From contig NC_023749.2 in the NCBI RefSeq assembly GCF_000499845.2, forward strand, positions 39,880,498 through 39,944,497: 64,000 nucleotides of DNA, in the 5' to 3' direction. The position numbers were made by a program, and so were the translations under genes. Of this stretch, positions 8,721-17,791 are shown in pieces; within the stretch, counting starts at the first letter, position 1, and every line of letters starts with the position of its first letter. The stretch is from Phaseolus vulgaris (Eukaryota; Streptophyta; Magnoliopsida; Fabales; Fabaceae). The notes beneath the pieces were generated by a model. The model was not told the origin of the DNA, did no database searches, and saw only the letters and a program-made list of their open reading frames with translations.

Positions 8721-10949
8721 CTAGTTCAGATCAGTGAAATCGACGCACTTGCGCCACTTCTCATTGCTTTTCTTCACCAGCACGACATTGGCCAGCCACT
8801 CAGGGTACTGGACTTCCCTGATATGGCCTGCAGCGAGGAGCTTCTGTGTTTCATCCCTGATCGCCTGCCTTCTCTCCTCGTTGAACTTCCTTCTTCTCTG
8901 TCGTACTGGCCTGACCTGGTTGTCCATTGCTAGATGGTGGCACAAGAAGTCGGGGTCGATTCCCGGTATGTCTGAAGCAGACCATGCGAAAGCATCCAGA
9001 TGCCGCTCTATCACCTTGGCAATTTGGTCTTGGAGCTCAGCCTCCAAGGATCTTCCCAACTTGAAGACCTTTCCCCCGATCTCCCTTTCGAGCCATTCCT
9101 CGACGGGTTTGGGTTTAGCTTCCCTAGCGATCACCGCCCTGGCGATTCCCAGCTCCCTCGCTTCCTCTGGGCGGTTCCTCGCCTCTTCTTCCCGCTCGGC
9201 GTTCTCTCCCTCAGCCTCAGCATCCATCATGGCGACGTCACCCCCGACGGCCACCTCCATCGCTGCACCGACAACTCGCCATTTTGTTGGCTTGGGCCTC
9301 ACATCGGGTGGCGGCGTCGTTGTGATGTAACTTACTGACCTCTTGTTTTTCAGGCTATTCTCATAGCATTTCTTCGCTTCCTTCTGGTCAGATTTGATGG
9401 TGATCACCACCCCTTCCATCGATGGCAACTTCACCTTCATGTGCCTGGTTGAAGGCACAACTCCTATTCTGTTGAGTGTTGGTCTTCCCAACAAAATGTT
9501 ATATGCTGAGGGAGCATTCATGACGAGGTACTTGATTTTCTCCGTCCTCGAGCCCGCCTCATCCGTGAAGGTAGTTCTTAACTCTATATACCCCCTGACC
9601 TCCACCTGATCGCCAGCGAAACCATACAAGCACCCTCCATAGGGCCTCAGCTGGTCAAGGGGCAACTGTAACTGCGTGAAAGTCGGCCAGAACATCACAT
9701 CTGCCGAGCTTCCTTGGTCCACCAGAACCCTGTGGACCTTCCTTCCCGCCGTAACAAGCGAGATGACTATTGGATCGTTGTCATGAGGCACAACGTCCCT
9801 GAGATCTTCCCTTGTGAACGTGATGTCCACGTCTGGCGAGTGGTCCTCGAACATGTCCATCGTCATCACAGACCTCGCATACTTCTTCCTCTGTGACGCG
9901 GTGCATCCACCACCCGAGAAACCTCCTGCAATGGTGTGGATCTCTCCGTGAGTGGGCATTTCGTGCTGCTGAGCCTCACCACCTGCTGGCTGGGAGCTCG
10001 ACGCTCCCCCTGCCCTCCTGTCCAGCAAGTAATCATTTACGAACCCGCTCTTGACCAGGTCGTCGAGCTGGTATCCTAATGCCAAACATGAGTCCACGGT
10101 GTGGCCAAAGCCCTGGTGGAATTCGCACCAGGCGTCTGGCTTTGGTCCCAACACCTTGTCGCCCACCTTCTCGGGCGCCTTGAGCCTGGCTGCTATGTTG
10201 GGGATGGCGATCAGGTCCGCCAGCCCCATGACAAACTTATGCTTCGGCGGGCGATTGTACTCCCTGGGGCGCCCTGGGCCCCTGGCCTTGTTTTTCCTTG
10301 GATCATAAGGATGGCGGGTCCTTTGATCCCTCTTGGCCGCCGCTGTCTCCAGCACCCTCTGTGGCTGGATCCTGGTATGGGCACGTAGCCTAGCCGGGGC
10401 CACGCTCCCTCTCTTCTCGGCGACCTCACTTTCATCGGCGATGTGGGCCACCGCGAGTCGCCTAACCTCTGCAAACGTGGCGGGGTGAGCCCTGATCAAC
10501 GCCTCGCAGAAAGGTCCCGGCAGCGCGCCCTTCTTGAAGGCGTAGACCAACATCTCTTCGTCCTTGGCCGGCGAGCGGACCATCTGCGCCCCAAAACGGT
10601 TCAAGTAGTCCCTGAGGGACTCTCCCTGGTATTGCCTTATGTCGAACAGATCATAAGACACCCTTGGCGGCTCCTTGTTCACTATGTACTGCTCGACGAA
10701 AAGCTTCGAAAACTGTTGGAAATTGGTTATGTGACCTGTAAGCAGGCTCACAAACCATTCCAGTGCTGTCCCCTGGAGTGTGCTCACAAACATCTTGCAA
10801 TACACAGCATCCGAGCCTCCTGAGAGCATCATCTGCGTGTGGAACGTGGTGAGATGTGCTTCAGGATCCTCCACGCCGGTGAAAGTAGCCTTCACGGGTA
10901 CCACGCTCGCAGGGATAGGCGTGTCCGTGATCGCCTGAGCAAATGGCAT
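8721..10949 (-). CDS. E1 gag, protease and start of RT
   Basis: This is the largest open segment (about 742 codons), in frame with the rest. It starts at the MPFAQ methionine, but the true polyprotein start is at 11231. The gag capsid-like domain is typical of the retrotransposon gag family (DPEAHLTTFHTQM, FVEQYIVN, YQGESLRDYLNRFGAQM). A basic region leads to one CCHC-like knuckle variant, CEFHQGFGHTVDSC. The protease shows VLVDQGSSADVMF, a Tat-style active site with Asp and Gly but not the standard DTG/DSG. A low-complexity Glu-rich hinge leads into RT (VRPVRQRRRKF, VVLVKKSNEKWRKCVDFTDLN). It ends at a TAG where E2 reads AAG. Confidence 0.92.
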   Translation of the reverse strand: MPFAQAITDTPIPASVVPVKATFTGVEDPEAHLTTFHTQMMLSGGSDAVYCKMFVSTLQGTALEWFVSLLTGHITNFQQFSKLFVEQYIVNKEPPRVSYDLFDIRQYQGESLRDYLNRFGAQMVRSPAKDEEMLVYAFKKGALPGPFCEALIRAHPATFAEVRRLAVAHIADESEVAEKRGSVAPARLRAHTRIQPQRVLETAAAKRDQRTRHPYDPRKNKARGPGRPREYNRPPKHKFVMGLADLIAIPNIAARLKAPEKVGDKVLGPKPDAWCEFHQGFGHTVDSCLALGYQLDDLVKSGFVNDYLLDRRAGGASSSQPAGGEAQQHEMPTHGEIHTIAGGFSGGGCTASQRKKYARSVMTMDMFEDHSPDVDITFTREDLRDVVPHDNDPIVISLVTAGRKVHRVLVDQGSSADVMFWPTFTQLQLPLDQLRPYGGCLYGFAGDQVEVRGYIELRTTFTDEAGSRTEKIKYLVMNAPSAYNILLGRPTLNRIGVVPSTRHMKVKLPSMEGVVITIKSDQKEAKKCYENSLKNKRSVSYITTTPPPDVRPKPTKWRVVGAAMEVAVGGDVAMMDAEAEGENAEREEEARNRPEEARELGIARAVIAREAKPKPVEEWLEREIGGKVFKLGRSLEAELQDQIAKVIERHLDAFAWSASDIPGIDPDFLCHHLAMDNQVRPVRQRRRKFNEERRQAIRDETQKLLAAGHIREVQYPEWLANVVLVKKSNEKWRKCVDFTDLN

Positions 10950-11012
10950 GGGGAAAACACGAGGTGGCGACGACGGCGCGACCTCTTCAGAGACTGGGCG
11001 CCCTCTCTGCTC

Positions 11013-11231
11013 CTAAAGAGCTTGGCACAACTCCTCAGTCACTTTGCTGAGCTCTTCATTCCTGGCCTGAGAGGCGACCAGGTCCTCATGCATCCTTGCC
11101 TGCTCTATGCGCGAGGCTTCCACATTCGCCTGCAGCGCACGCATAATCTCCACCATCTGAGCCATAGTCATGGCGCCTTCAGCAGCAACTAGCGCAACTG
11201 GACTTGAACGGTTGTTTCTCATCTTTCTCAT
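11013..11231 (-). CDS. E1 gag N-terminus
   Basis: ATG at 11231 (MRKMRNNRSSP) is the likely polyprotein start because the matching methionine begins the E2 gag. The segment is a helical, coiled-coil-prone N-terminal region (MAQMVEIMRALQANVEASR, LSKVTEELCQAL). It ends at a TAG at 11013-11015 where E2 has CAG. The downstream segment from 10949 is in the same frame, so this single nonsense change separates it. Confidence 0.85.
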   Translation of the reverse strand: MRKMRNNRSSPVALVAAEGAMTMAQMVEIMRALQANVEASRIEQARMHEDLVASQARNEELSKVTEELCQAL

Positions 11232-11650
11232 GAAACTTGACAGATCACAATGAGCGACGAACAAAACCTCCCTCAGCAACGATCGATCCAGCAATCAATC
11301 GGTCAGAACTTCGCAAACTCCAAAGAACTTCAAGAACACAACCTCAACAACAAAATCTTCGCAGAAACTCGCAACCTCACCATAGACCACCGCTTCTCCA
11401 CCAAAACCTCTGATTTACCGGTCGAAAATCCGAACGAACGTCGAAACTTCGATTCCACCGATTAAAACTCGCGCAAACAACGAAAAACCTCTCCTGACCG
11501 AACAAGAACCTCAAACGAACGGTGGAAAGCGCGAATTTACCGAACAAAGCTTGAATGAACGGCGGAAAATGGTTGCACCAGCACGCAACCACACAGAAAT
11601 TGCAGAAACTCCAAGAACTCACGCTGTGGATGGGAACAAGTTTTACACGG

Positions 11651-11669
11651 CCCCACGGTGGGCGCCTGA
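11651..11669 (-). other. E1 primer-binding site
   Basis: On the minus strand, TCAGGCGCCCACCGTGGGG directly follows the 5' LTR end GGATCA. The same sequence follows the LTR in E2 (16163) and in the truncated copy at 46052. It has the form of a tRNA-complementary primer site; I do not assign the tRNA. Confidence 0.8.
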
Positions 11670-12563
11670 TGATCCTGCCTGTTGACCAGGACGCAAGAAC
11701 CTTGCCTCGTCAGATCTGGATCGACTCTACGCCGTGTTAGCTTCTGTCCTTCGCTCTAATTCACCTCAAGAACCTGCAAAAAAGCAGAACGGTGCCGCTG
11801 CGGCCGATCACGCTCCGACGCCCATGTCAGCGACTGAATCACCAAATACTAAGAGAAAACTCAAGAACTCTCTGGAACCGTGCAAGATTCTCTCTCAGCG
11901 TACTCTAGTTCTCGCAAGCGTAAAAGAAGTAATCTAAAACGCGCGTACCTTAGAAGTTCGTTAGAATCTCTTATATACCTGTGCACTTTCTCTCTCCTGA
12001 CAGTTACACATCTGGACACGTGGCTCGCATCCAGCTGTACACGTGTCACCATCTGGAGCATCCTTGACTTGGGCGCCACTTCTTACTCTTCAGGCTTTTG
12101 GCTAAGTTACTTATGCATGAAAAAACTCAGCGCATAGCTGCCTTGGAGCGTGATCTCTTCTGTGTGGCGAGCACGGGTGCCTTCATACACACCTACCTTG
12201 TGGTCTCGCCGGCCGCCTTCATGATCTACTTCACTTGCTTCACCGTGCATGTTCAGATAAACTGTTCCCCGACCTCAACCTCTGGCTAGCTAGGAAATGA
12301 CTATCTGATGGCTTCATCCTCTGCTTCGAAAACCTGGAACAAGCTTCACTGATCCTTCGGCGATGTCCTTCTTTCGGCGATCTCTAATCACTTGGTCTCA
12401 AACCCGGTGACCGCCGGTTTGGGTTTGCTAGAGATCGGAGCACGCCAATCTTAAGGACTGGCGACTACACGAGCCCCCCCGACTTCCCTCCCTTCTGCCA
12501 GCCATGAGCCCTGCTTAATACGCCTGCTGCCACGTCATCACTTCCGACTACCCGGGCGGTACA
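11670..12563 (-). repeat. E1 5' LTR
   Basis: This 894-bp LTR pairs with 277-1169. By eye about 16 differences separate the two, including one single-base length change in a C run. It should carry the promoter for the minus-strand gag-pol transcript. Confidence 0.95.
11970..11977 (-). promoter_or_regulatory. TATA box of the E1 5' LTR
   Basis: TATATAAG on the minus strand lies mid-LTR, and the same word sits in the E2 LTR at 15851. The position suits a U3/R boundary promoter for gag-pol. Confidence 0.6.
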
Positions 12564-12568
12564 ATGCC
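12564..12568. repeat. Target-site duplication of E1, right copy (ATGCC)
   Basis: An exact match to 272-276, immediately outside the right LTR. It is followed directly by TATAAATAG, so E1 landed next to the TATA box of an older copia LTR. Confidence 0.93.
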
Positions 12569-13246
12569 TATAAATAGAAGCTTGTCATGCACATGAAAAC
12601 TTGACAATGAATTAATGAAAAATGATCCCACGTGTATATGCTTACATTCTTTCATTCTTTTACAACTTTTAGTATTTCAGAGATATCGTCTTCTAGACGA
12701 CTTGTAACAAGAGTGCTTATATTGTATATCCTTCACATGTGTGAAGTTGTTCGATAGACAAAGAGTGTTTGTAATATCTACTTATTTGAGTGTGAAATTT
12801 TGTAAAAAACAATTTATCGTTGTATAGCTTGGAGAGACTTTGTGTACTTAGCTTGGAGGGATTTGTATGCTTGTATTTAAACTCAATGAGAGTTTAGCTA
12901 ATAACTTGGAGAGACTTTATATACTCGGGTAACCCATAAGTGGAATGAAGAATACTTATAAACAATTATTTGTTTAGTGGAATTATTTGCAGGTTGTATT
13001 GGAGAACTGTAAATAGCCCAGGTTAAATGTAAATCGGTAATAAAAAAGTGTTCATTGTCTCTTTTTTACTTGTACATTGTTTCTCTTTGTTATCAATAAA
13101 ACATTTTACGAAGATTTTTGTGAACTCTTTTGGAAAATAATTAGACAACCCCCTTCAAGCATCTAATAGGACGAATTGAGAAAATCTAAAGAGACAACCT
13201 TTTAGCTTTTTTAAGCCCTACATTTCTAGAGATAACTTTTTTTTCA
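12569..13246 (+). mobile_element. Remainder of the Ty1/copia LTR interrupted by E1
   Basis: It begins with TATAAATAG, a likely promoter TATA box, and runs through AT-rich sequence with repeated CTTGGAGAGACTTT words to a GTTGGTATCAAATC block at about 13249. That block resembles the initiator-Met primer site (TTGGTATCAGAGC) after a copia 5' LTR. The exact 3' boundary of the LTR is uncertain by some tens of bases. No gene lies inside. Confidence 0.55.
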
Positions 13247-14010
13247 GTTGGTATCAAATCTATTCTCTTAAGATTAGTTCTTTGCAAGACAAGAGAAAAC
13301 GATCCTAACAGCTATGGAAAATGGAGGATAATTCATAAGCAAACATCTCTTGTTCAAGGGTAAGTTTTTTAATTACTGCAAGCAATGTATGAATGCGTTC
13401 TTCAAATCATCATATAAATATGATGAATTTAGTTGAGAATTGAAATTACATGCAAGTATATGGAGATAATGAGCCTATTCCAAAGGGGTTGTGGACAAAC
13501 AACCAGAAACAAAGACATTTTCTAAACTCAAAAGCAAGACACTCTTTAATGTGTGCACTATCAGGGGATGAATACTCAAAGATACATGTTTTCAAAGGAA
13601 CAAAGACGATGTGGAACACTATAACAATTATGTCATTTTTACCATTTGACATGTATCTAATTCCATGGTTGGAAGAGATCTAGATTCAAAAATTTCAAAT
13701 TTAAAAGGAGGTATATTTGTGTATGGATGAAGAACACAACTTTACTATGCATAAGCACCTGGTTATTTCCAACCTTTCCGATAAGATTCATCCTTTGTTC
13801 TTGAAGATGATATGGCATGATGAAATTTGAAGCAACACCTCACATGCCTGGTGGCAAGAGATGGGGTTAGAAACCATAGTCGATTGGTGAAACAAAACTA
13901 GATGTTCCTGAACCAAAATACATATGAGGATGAAATGATTCTATTGGATGATACCCATTCATTTCAACAAGTACAATCATATGAGAAAACTGAGCCTGAA
14001 TACAATAAAA
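13247..14010 (+). pseudogene. Ty1/copia gag fragment
   Basis: Downstream of the primer-site-like sequence, an ATG at 13314 opens a frame that soon stops. Another frame (13450-13683) reads VYGDNEPIPKGLWTNNQKQRHFLNSKARHSLM..., the helical gag pattern of copia elements, with KTMWNT. After a frame change, KHLVISNLSDKI-like sequence appears near 13745. Multiple stops and frame changes mark it as dead. The rest of the element (protease, integrase, RT) is absent; the sequence becomes plain AT-rich DNA from about 14000 to 14400, in which I see nothing. Confidence 0.6.
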
Positions 14011-14401
14011 AATTTATAAAAAGTTACAACAAAATTAATACACAATTTAAAACAAGAACATGATAAATTCACAACCCACTCTTTTTCTACACCCATCCTA
14101 CAACTCTTAATACTATTATTTTAATATTTTTCACATCATTTATTTATAAATTTATCCTTTATTACATTTTTGTTATTGTTAAAACTATCACATCAGCTTT
14201 TTATACAACTTCTTTAAGTTGTTAAAGTATAATTTTTTCTTAAAACAACACACAAAATCACCAAATCACTTGTAGACTGCAACATAGAGAGACTTTTATC
14301 CAATTATCTTCCCATTCATTCATCTGTAAATAAATAGATAGAAGAAAGAGTAAACAATATATAATATTTATTATGTCAATCTAATACAAATAAAGACTTA
14401 C

Positions 14402-15250
14402 CGCTTTACTAGCTTCTTCCAGATTAGAGAAAGCAACAAAACCACAACCCTTGCTACGTTCAAGAGCATCAACCATTACCTGCACAATATGAAATAAATA
14501 CAATGATGAAGTAATTTTAGACATTCTATAAAAAAATAAACCAATATAGAATGAACCAAAGTGTACCTTACCAGATGTTGTTCCAAACACACAAAAATTC
14601 TCTTTCAATTTTTCATCATTAAAGCTACTATCAAAGTTTTCAGATACAAGTTAGCACTTTGAAGTTGATCAAATTTACTTTTAGCTTTACTATGCCTCTC
14701 TTTCTAACTTCCTTTGAGCTCTCCCCACATATAAAACCTTGTCATTGTTGATTATTGTTCCATTTAACCTTTCAACTGCAGCTGAATCTGGTCTTTCAAA
14801 TATTCACAAAACCAAAAACTTTGGACATTCCATCTGCATCTTTCATGACCACAACACTAATTATAGTATCATAGGTATTAAAGAGTTGTTTAAGGTCTTT
14901 CTCAGTGTAAGTTTCATAAAAGTTTTTCACATACACATTAGTGAACTTCGATGATCCATTAGTTGAAGTCCTTTCCTAACTTCAAACAAAAAGCCCAACA
15001 TAGACCTTCTTATGATTTATTAACATGTCATTTAATTTTTTTTTATAGCATTCTGAGCAGACTCATCTCAAACTGGACAAATCCATACCCTTTAGAAAAA
15101 GTATCAGTGCCTTGTTATCTACCGACTTCTCTAGATTCTTAATGAACACATTTGTATATCCACTTTTTCTAATACTGTGATCACGATGAGAAAACATAAT
15201 GTGAATGAGTTTTCCATTCAGGAGAGTGAAGTTAAAATGTTCAATGGCCG
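14402..15250 (-). pseudogene. Poly(A)-binding protein (PABP) pseudogene, RRM2-RRM4 part
   Basis: Several minus-strand frames resemble plant cytoplasmic PABP. A splice acceptor at 15251 opens into [12 protein letters not shown] and [23 protein letters not shown], the RRM1-end/RRM2-start signature. RRM2 has lost its middle: the sequence jumps from DNKAL to a [12 protein letters not shown] remnant. Then VYVGLF and [18 protein letters not shown] give RRM3, followed by ANLYLK and, after a 92-bp intron (14480-14571), ALERSKGCGFVAFSNLEEASKAV for RRM4, ending at a GTAAG donor at 14401. Functional PABPs have four RRMs plus a C-terminal MLLE domain. Here RRM1 and the tail are missing and stops and frameshifts are present. 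The retained introns show a genomic copy, not a processed one. Confidence 0.82.
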
Positions 15251-15288
15251 CTGCAACATAAATTAAATTATTTTTTTTGTAAGTATTG

Positions 15289-15292
<4 letters not shown>

Positions 15293-15350
<58 letters not shown>
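15293..15350. repeat. (AT)29 microsatellite at the E2 insertion point
   Basis: Uninterrupted AT dinucleotides up to the first base of the E2 LTR. A second AT run starts just after the E2 3' LTR (27431-27474), so E2 integrated within one microsatellite, which lies in the intron upstream of the PABP fragment. Confidence 0.95.
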
Positions 15351-15354
<4 letters not shown>

Positions 15355-16162
15355 CGCCCTGGTAGTCGGAAGTGATGACGTGGCACCAAGCCACAGAGTA
15401 GGCGTGTTGACAAGGCGCCAGAGTTGCAGAAGGGAAGGAAATCGGGAGATTCGTGTAATCGTCAGTTATTAAGTTGGCGTGCTCCGATCTCCAGCATACC
15501 AGGCGATCGTCCAGTTGAAGATGAAGTCGCCAGATGTAAACTCAGGCGACCAAGTGATTGGAGATCGCCATAGCAAGCACATCGCCGAAGATGAAGGTGG
15601 TGCAGATTATGAAGGCGGCCGGCGAGACCACAGGGAAGGTGTACGAGAGCACCCTAACTCGCCAATTCTAGTAGAGATCGCGCTCCCAAGTTAGCTATGC
15701 ACTGGGTAGTACCATGCATAAGTAACTTAGCCAAAAAGAGAGTCAGAAGCAGCGCCCAAGTCAAGGAGGCTCCAGATGATGGCACGTGTACGACTGGATG
15801 CAAGCCACGTGTCCAGGTCTGTAACTGCCAGGAGAGAGAAAGTGACCAGGTATATAAGAGTTCTCAACGAACTTTCTGAGGTACGCACGTTCAGATTACA
15901 CTCTTTACGCTTGCGAGTTATAGAGTTTACTGTGAGAGAGAATTGGCACGGTTCTTTGAGATTTCTTGAGCGTTCTCGCTCTTAGTATTTGGTGGTTCGG
16001 TCACTGACTTGGGCGTTGGAGCGCGATCGGCCGCAGCGGCGCCGCTCTGTTCTTTTGCAGGTTCTTGAGGTGGATCTCGAAGAGGGACGGAGGTTTGAAG
16101 CGGTGCACACGTCGATCCTTTGACGAGGCAGTTTCCAGCGTTCTGGTCAACAGGCAGGATCA
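15350..16162 (+). repeat. E2 5' LTR
   Basis: 813 bp, TGTACCGCCC...GGCAGGATCA, matching 26618-27428. It is shorter than the E1 LTR and differs from it in the first half; the ends and the TATA region are shared. Many GGCGA/TCGCC words recur in the first 350 bp. Confidence 0.95.
15851..15858 (+). promoter_or_regulatory. TATA box of the E2 5' LTR
   Basis: TATATAAG, shared with the E1 LTRs, sits about two thirds of the way through the LTR and would set the start of the gag-pol transcript some 25-35 bases downstream. Confidence 0.6.
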
Positions 16163-16183
16163 TCAGGCGCCCACCGTGGGGCC
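16163..16183 (+). other. E2 primer-binding site
   Basis: The LTR end GGATCA is followed directly by TCAGGCGCCCACCGTGGGG, identical to E1. It is followed by an untranslated leader of about 390 bases before the gag ATG at 16574. Confidence 0.8.
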
Positions 16184-16573
16184 GTGTAAAACTTGCTCCC
16201 ATCCACAGCGTGAGTTCTTGGAGGTTTTCGTAGTTTTCTGCATGGTTGTGTGCTGGTGCAACCATCGTTCGCTGTTCGCTTGAGATTTGTTCGGTGATTC
16301 ACTTTTTATACCGTTCGTTTGGATTTTTGATCGGTGAAGTGAGGTTTTCTGCTGTTTACGCGTGATTTGTTCGGTGGAGTTTGAGTTCTTTCGCTCGTTT
16401 GGTTATCCGTGGGGAAAGCGGTGGTTTCTGGTGGAGTTGCAGGTTTGTTTGAAGGTTTGCGGTGTTCTTGAGTTTTCTTGCGGAGTTTCGCACAGTTTTT
16501 TTTCGATTGATCGCTGAATCGATCGTAGCTGAAGTAAGTGTTGTTCGCTGCATTCTGTGATTTGCTAAGTTTC

Positions 16574-17791
16574 ATGAGAAAAATGAGAAGCAACCGTTCA
16601 AGTCCAGTTGCGCCCGTCGCTGCTGAAGGCGCCACTGCCATGACCATGGCGCAGATGGTAGAGATTATGCGCTCGTTGCAGGCAACTGTGGAAGCCTCGC
16701 GCATAGAACAGGCGAGAATGCACGAGGACCTGGCCGCCTCTCGGGCCAGGAATGACGAGCTTAGCAAGGTGACTGAGGAGCTGCGTCAAGCTCTTCAGGA
16801 GCAGCAGGGGCGTTCTGTGGCTGAAGAGGTCGCGCCGTCGTCGCCACCTCGTGTTTTTCCCATGCCCTTCGATCAGGCGATTACTGACACGCCTATCCCT
16901 ACGAGCGTGGTACCTGTGAAGGCTGTTTTTACCGGCGTGGAGGATCCTGAAGCTCATCTCACCACGTTCCATACGCAGATGATGCTGTCAGGGGGATCAG
17001 ACGCAGTGTATTGCAAGATGTTTGTGAGCACGCTCCAGGGAACGGCGCTGGAATGGTTTGTGAGCCTGCCTAACGGTCACATAACCAGTTTTCAACAGTT
17101 CTCGAAGATTTTCGTCGAGCAGTACATCGTGAATAAGGCACCGCCCAGGGTGTCTTACGACCTGTTTGATATAAGGCAGTATCAGGGAGAGTCCCTCAGG
17201 GACTACCTGAATCGTTTTGGGGCGCAGATGGTCAGATCGCCGGCCAAGGATGAAGAAATGCTAGTCTATGCATTTAAGAAAGGCGTGCTGCCGGGACCAT
17301 TCTGCGAGGGGTTGATCAGGGCACACCCCGCCACGTTTGCTGAGGTCAGGCGACTTGCAGTGGCCCACATCGCCGACGAGAGCGAAGTCGCCGAGAAGAG
17401 AGGAAGCGTGGCCCCCACTAGGCCACGTGCCCAGACCAGGGTCCAGCCCCAGAGGGTGCTGGAGACAGCGGCGGCCAGAAGGGATCAGAGGACTCGCCAT
17501 CCTTATGATCCAAGGAAGAACAAGGGCAGGGGCCAAGGACGTCAGCAACCAGCACGCTGGGAATACAATCGCCCGCCTAAGCACAAGTTTGTCATGGGAT
17601 TGGCGGATCTGATCGCCATTCCCAATATATCCGCTAGGTTGAAGGCGCCAGAAAAGGTGGGCGACAAGGTGCTGGGACCAAAGCCAGACACCTGGTGTGA
17701 GTTTCACCAGGGCTTTTGGCCATACAGTGGACTCGTGCTTAGCATTAGGATACCAGCTCGACGATCTGGTAAAGAGCGGGTTCCTAAATGA
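16574..17791 (+). CDS. E2 gag
   Basis: The start at 16574 (MRKMRSNRSSP) equals the E1 start. An N-terminal helical region (MAQMVEIMRSLQATVEASR) precedes the gag capsid-like domain (DPEAHLTTFHTQM through YQGESLRDYLNRFGAQM, about residues 115-230). A basic RNA-binding stretch and the start of the CEFHQGF knuckle follow. Gag forms the particle that packages element RNA. At about 17713-17716 there is one extra T compared with E1 (CTTTTGG against CTTTGG), so the true path moves into the frame that is open from 17697; the last 25 or so residues read in this frame are out of frame. Confidence 0.9.
   Translation: MRKMRSNRSSPVAPVAAEGATAMTMAQMVEIMRSLQATVEASRIEQARMHEDLAASRARNDELSKVTEELRQALQEQQGRSVAEEVAPSSPPRVFPMPFDQAITDTPIPTSVVPVKAVFTGVEDPEAHLTTFHTQMMLSGGSDAVYCKMFVSTLQGTALEWFVSLPNGHITSFQQFSKIFVEQYIVNKAPPRVSYDLFDIRQYQGESLRDYLNRFGAQMVRSPAKDEEMLVYAFKKGVLPGPFCEGLIRAHPATFAEVRRLAVAHIADESEVAEKRGSVAPTRPRAQTRVQPQRVLETAAARRDQRTRHPYDPRKNKGRGQGRQQPARWEYNRPPKHKFVMGLADLIAIPNISARLKAPEKVGDKVLGPKPDTWCEFHQGFWPYSGLVLSIRIPARRSGKERVPK

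Larger units (their letters stand above)
277..12563 (-). mobile_element. E1: full-length Tat-type Ty3/gypsy retrotransposon with antisense gene
   Basis: E1 is a complete insertion of about 12.3 kb. It has two LTRs (277-1169 and 11670-12563) with TG...CA ends, a perfect ATGCC target duplication, a primer-binding site inside the right LTR and a G-rich polypurine tract inside the left LTR. The gag-pol polyprotein lies on the minus strand (11231-5793) in one continuous frame broken by three TAG codons. Beyond pol come a conserved noncoding element, a hairpin array and a spliced plus-strand gene (1760-4383) convergent with pol. Two RNase H domains and an extra ORF near the 3' LTR fit the Tat lineage. 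The LTRs differ at roughly 16 positions by eye, so the insertion is recent. The lesions make this copy non-autonomous. Confidence 0.95.

Noticed and set aside
11010..11016. Programmed TAG readthrough between gag and pol
   Set aside because: Stops are at different places in E1, E2 and E3 and the matching codon in a sister copy is a sense codon, so they are private mutations.
15060..15413. Functional PABP gene
   Set aside because: RRM1 and the C-terminal domain are missing, RRM2 has an internal deletion and several stops and frame changes occur.
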